Assembly (NCBI RefSeq): GCF_041146795.1
Contig: NC_135185.1
Coordinates: 26,657,529-26,721,528, forward strand
Reading direction: 5' to 3'
DNA length: 64,000 nucleotides
DNA from: Maylandia zebra
Taxonomy: Eukaryota > Chordata > Actinopteri > Cichliformes > Cichlidae
Within the stretch, counting starts at the first letter, position 1; each line of letters starts with the position of its first letter. Shown in pieces: positions 63,512 through 64,000 of this stretch. A model generated the notes under the pieces. It had not been told where the DNA came from, did no database searches, and saw nothing but the letters and a program-made list of their open reading frames with translations. A program made the translations under genes and the position numbers.

Positions 63512-63625
63512 GCTTTGTTTATTAGCACGTGAAGTAAGACTTCAAAATTTTGCATGGTTACCAGTTTTTGTTTTTTTCTTTTTCAAACTCTTTTTACAGG
63601 AAGAAAATTGAAACTTCAACATTAG
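50749..63625 (+). CDS. dcdc2c: Doublecortin-domain protein, DCDC2C/DCDC2-like, eleven exons
   Basis: Doublecortin (DCX) domains bind and stabilise microtubules; DCDC2-group proteins localise to cilia and sperm or hair-cell microtubules. Exons: 50749-51032, 51392-51440, 51651-51727, 51865-51996, 52299-52454, 52579-52627, 56191-56314, 57861-57961, 58546-58674, 61487-61556, 63600-63625; 1,197 nt, 398 residues, all phases consistent. DCX1 spans about residues 13-98 (VVYRNGDAYFPGR, FGAVRRLYTATQGH, YVAAGNEAFKKL). DCX2 spans about 137-220 (VFTNGEVLVPPARIRIPK, LCTLNGHPV, NHYYVAVGSEKFKALPYY). The tail has GAAEVQEDRQLKVDLPIDQ, shared with DCDC2 proteins. INVFTNG and IPPAKI-like wording and the position beside colec11 favour DCDC2C over DCDC2. 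The first eight exons are firm; the last two are less so. Confidence 0.85.
51392..51440 (+). CDS. dcdc2c: dcdc2c exon 2
   Basis: Encodes NYCEIAAKKPQNKKKEQ after the split Asn codon, the basic linker that follows DCX1. The exon is 49 nt with a GTAGGA donor. Confidence 0.88.
51651..51727 (+). CDS. dcdc2c: dcdc2c exon 3, inter-domain linker
   Basis: Encodes IQPVVHSRIVVSARWKR and ADESCTI, matching IKPVVH.R..VSAR in the DCDC2 family. The donor is GTGAGT. Confidence 0.92.
51865..51996 (+). CDS. dcdc2c: dcdc2c exon 4, second doublecortin domain, first half
   Basis: Encodes NVFTNGEVLVPPARIRIPK and LAMVTEKVRLRTGAVF. GTAATG donor, phase 2. Confidence 0.94.
52299..52454 (+). CDS. dcdc2c: dcdc2c exon 5, second doublecortin domain, second half
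   Basis: Encodes RLCTLNGHPVSGPTELEN and HYYVAVGSEKFKALPYY. The exon is 156 nt, ending GAAGG|GTACGA. Confidence 0.94.
52579..52627 (+). CDS. dcdc2c: dcdc2c exon 6
   Basis: Encodes QGILPSTKIKRCAKNV after a split Gly codon. Strong acceptor CCCTGCAG and GTGAGT donor. Confidence 0.85.
52628..56190 (+). other. dcdc2c intron 6
   Basis: 3.6 kb without a recognised exon; phases 6 to 7 join without one. CT-rich patches at 54640-54660 and 55620-55660 are low-complexity sequence. Confidence 0.55.
56191..56314 (+). CDS. dcdc2c: dcdc2c exon 7
   Basis: Encodes TSSGEDLEHTARGQTKKL and SKNPVLFPPV, basic and low in similarity. It is accepted because acceptor, donor (GTAAGC) and phase join exons 6 and 8 exactly. 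Confidence 0.75.
57861..57961 (+). CDS. dcdc2c: dcdc2c exon 8, conserved tail motif
   Basis: Encodes EGSVFNAQNKRSEMAGAAE and VQEDRQLKVDLPIDQ. This resembles the E-G-x-F...GAAEVQED...V-P-V-D-Q stretch of DCDC2. GTAAAA donor, phase 0. Confidence 0.88.
58546..58674 (+). CDS. dcdc2c: dcdc2c exon 9
   Basis: Encodes VEAKIVEEEYEDGNR and a Ser/Thr-rich stretch SSTQRSSTTDSGKN. AxIVxEE continues the DCDC2 tail motif. Phase 0 at both ends, with a GTAAGT donor. Confidence 0.85.
58675..61486 (+). other. dcdc2c intron 9
   Basis: 2.8 kb of AT-rich DNA with no recognised exon or repeat family. Confidence 0.5.
61487..61556 (+). CDS. dcdc2c: dcdc2c exon 10 (probable)
   Basis: Encodes EAKEREASSKLGRTRSQMSL and FFK, starting in the phase exon 9 requires. 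The donor is GTATGT. No family match was recalled. Confidence 0.6.
63415..63510. repeat. (CA)n microsatellite, about 48 units
   Basis: An uninterrupted CA run within the last dcdc2c intron. It is a likely polymorphic marker. Confidence 0.97.
63600..63625 (+). CDS. dcdc2c: dcdc2c terminal exon (tentative)
   Basis: After a long pyrimidine tract and TTTTTACAG, the phase-1 continuation reads GRKLKLQH and a TAG at 63623-63625. Phase and acceptor fit, but the coding piece is only nine codons, so it could be chance and the gene may end beyond the window. Confidence 0.4.
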
Positions 63626-64000
63626 TTGTTTAGATCTGCATGAGATTCACTCCAGAGGTATGCTCTATAAAAACACTATAAATGATTTCATCGATTGAAC
63701 TTTTAGCTCAAATGCACAAAATATATTGTTGTGTAGTCGAGCTGCATATAAAGCACAGCAGTGTTCATTAATCATACAGCATGTACAAATTATAACAATT
63801 TGTGCACGTTACGATTACCTGGTGGGAAATGATTATGAAATCCCCGTACGAAGAGTCTGATTATAGCTTTGGCAGTAAATAATCTCATGTTCAATGGCTG
63901 TTAATCCCGTTTACTACAGAATATATAGCATATTCTTCATTTGCTTTTTATTATCTTTCAGTTTTTATTAAATCAAATATCAGACTGTCTCCACTTCCAA
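63626..64000. other. AT-rich window end, no gene seen
   Basis: If 63600 is the true terminal exon, this would be dcdc2c 3' UTR and flank. No canonical AATAAA is evident. Confidence 0.4.

Overview
The window is vertebrate genomic DNA, almost certainly from a teleost fish and probably a percomorph. Three multi-exon genes with GT-AG introns are present, and the interspersed repeats are typical of fish: Tc1-like transposons, a LINE with a restriction-like endonuclease, a REL-type insertion in a TA microsatellite, and tRNA-derived SINEs. The species is an inference from repeat style; no name can be read from the sequence.

Left and centre (about 1.1-43.2 kb, minus strand): a complete myosin VI gene (myo6). 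Thirty-one coding exons could be placed from the start codon at 39801 to the stop at 2347. Every splice phase agrees, giving a 1,253-residue protein, the length of the mammalian no-insert isoform. The motor, reverse-gear insert, IQ motif, single alpha-helix, ubiquitin-binding segment and cargo-binding domain with RRL and WWY motifs are all visible. A probable non-coding first exon lies near 43037-43200 beside a CRE palindrome. The last intron is a repeat sink: a three-copy 165-bp tandem repeat, a long TA/TC microsatellite, a 5'-truncated LINE with an open reading frame, and a 1.96-kb terminal-inverted-repeat element holding a long hairpin.

Right of that (45.4-47.9 kb, plus strand): a complete collectin gene (colec11-like, CL-K1). 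It has a signal peptide, 24 uninterrupted Gly-X-Y triplets, a neck and a C-type lectin domain with EPN but WTD in place of WND. Its first coding intron appears to use a GC donor.

Far right (50.7-63.6 kb, plus strand): a tandem doublecortin-domain gene, best matched to DCDC2C/DCDC2. Eleven exons join in phase to give 398 residues, with a low-confidence last exon at 63600.

COLEC11 and DCDC2C are also near neighbours in human 2p25, so that pair looks like old synteny, while myo6 next to them (human MYO6 is on chromosome 6) is a fish arrangement. myo6 and colec11 are divergently transcribed across about 2.2 kb. The three genes have no evident shared function: an actin motor, a secreted complement lectin and a microtubule-associated protein. 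No bacterial-type system, CRISPR array, tRNA or rRNA gene was seen.
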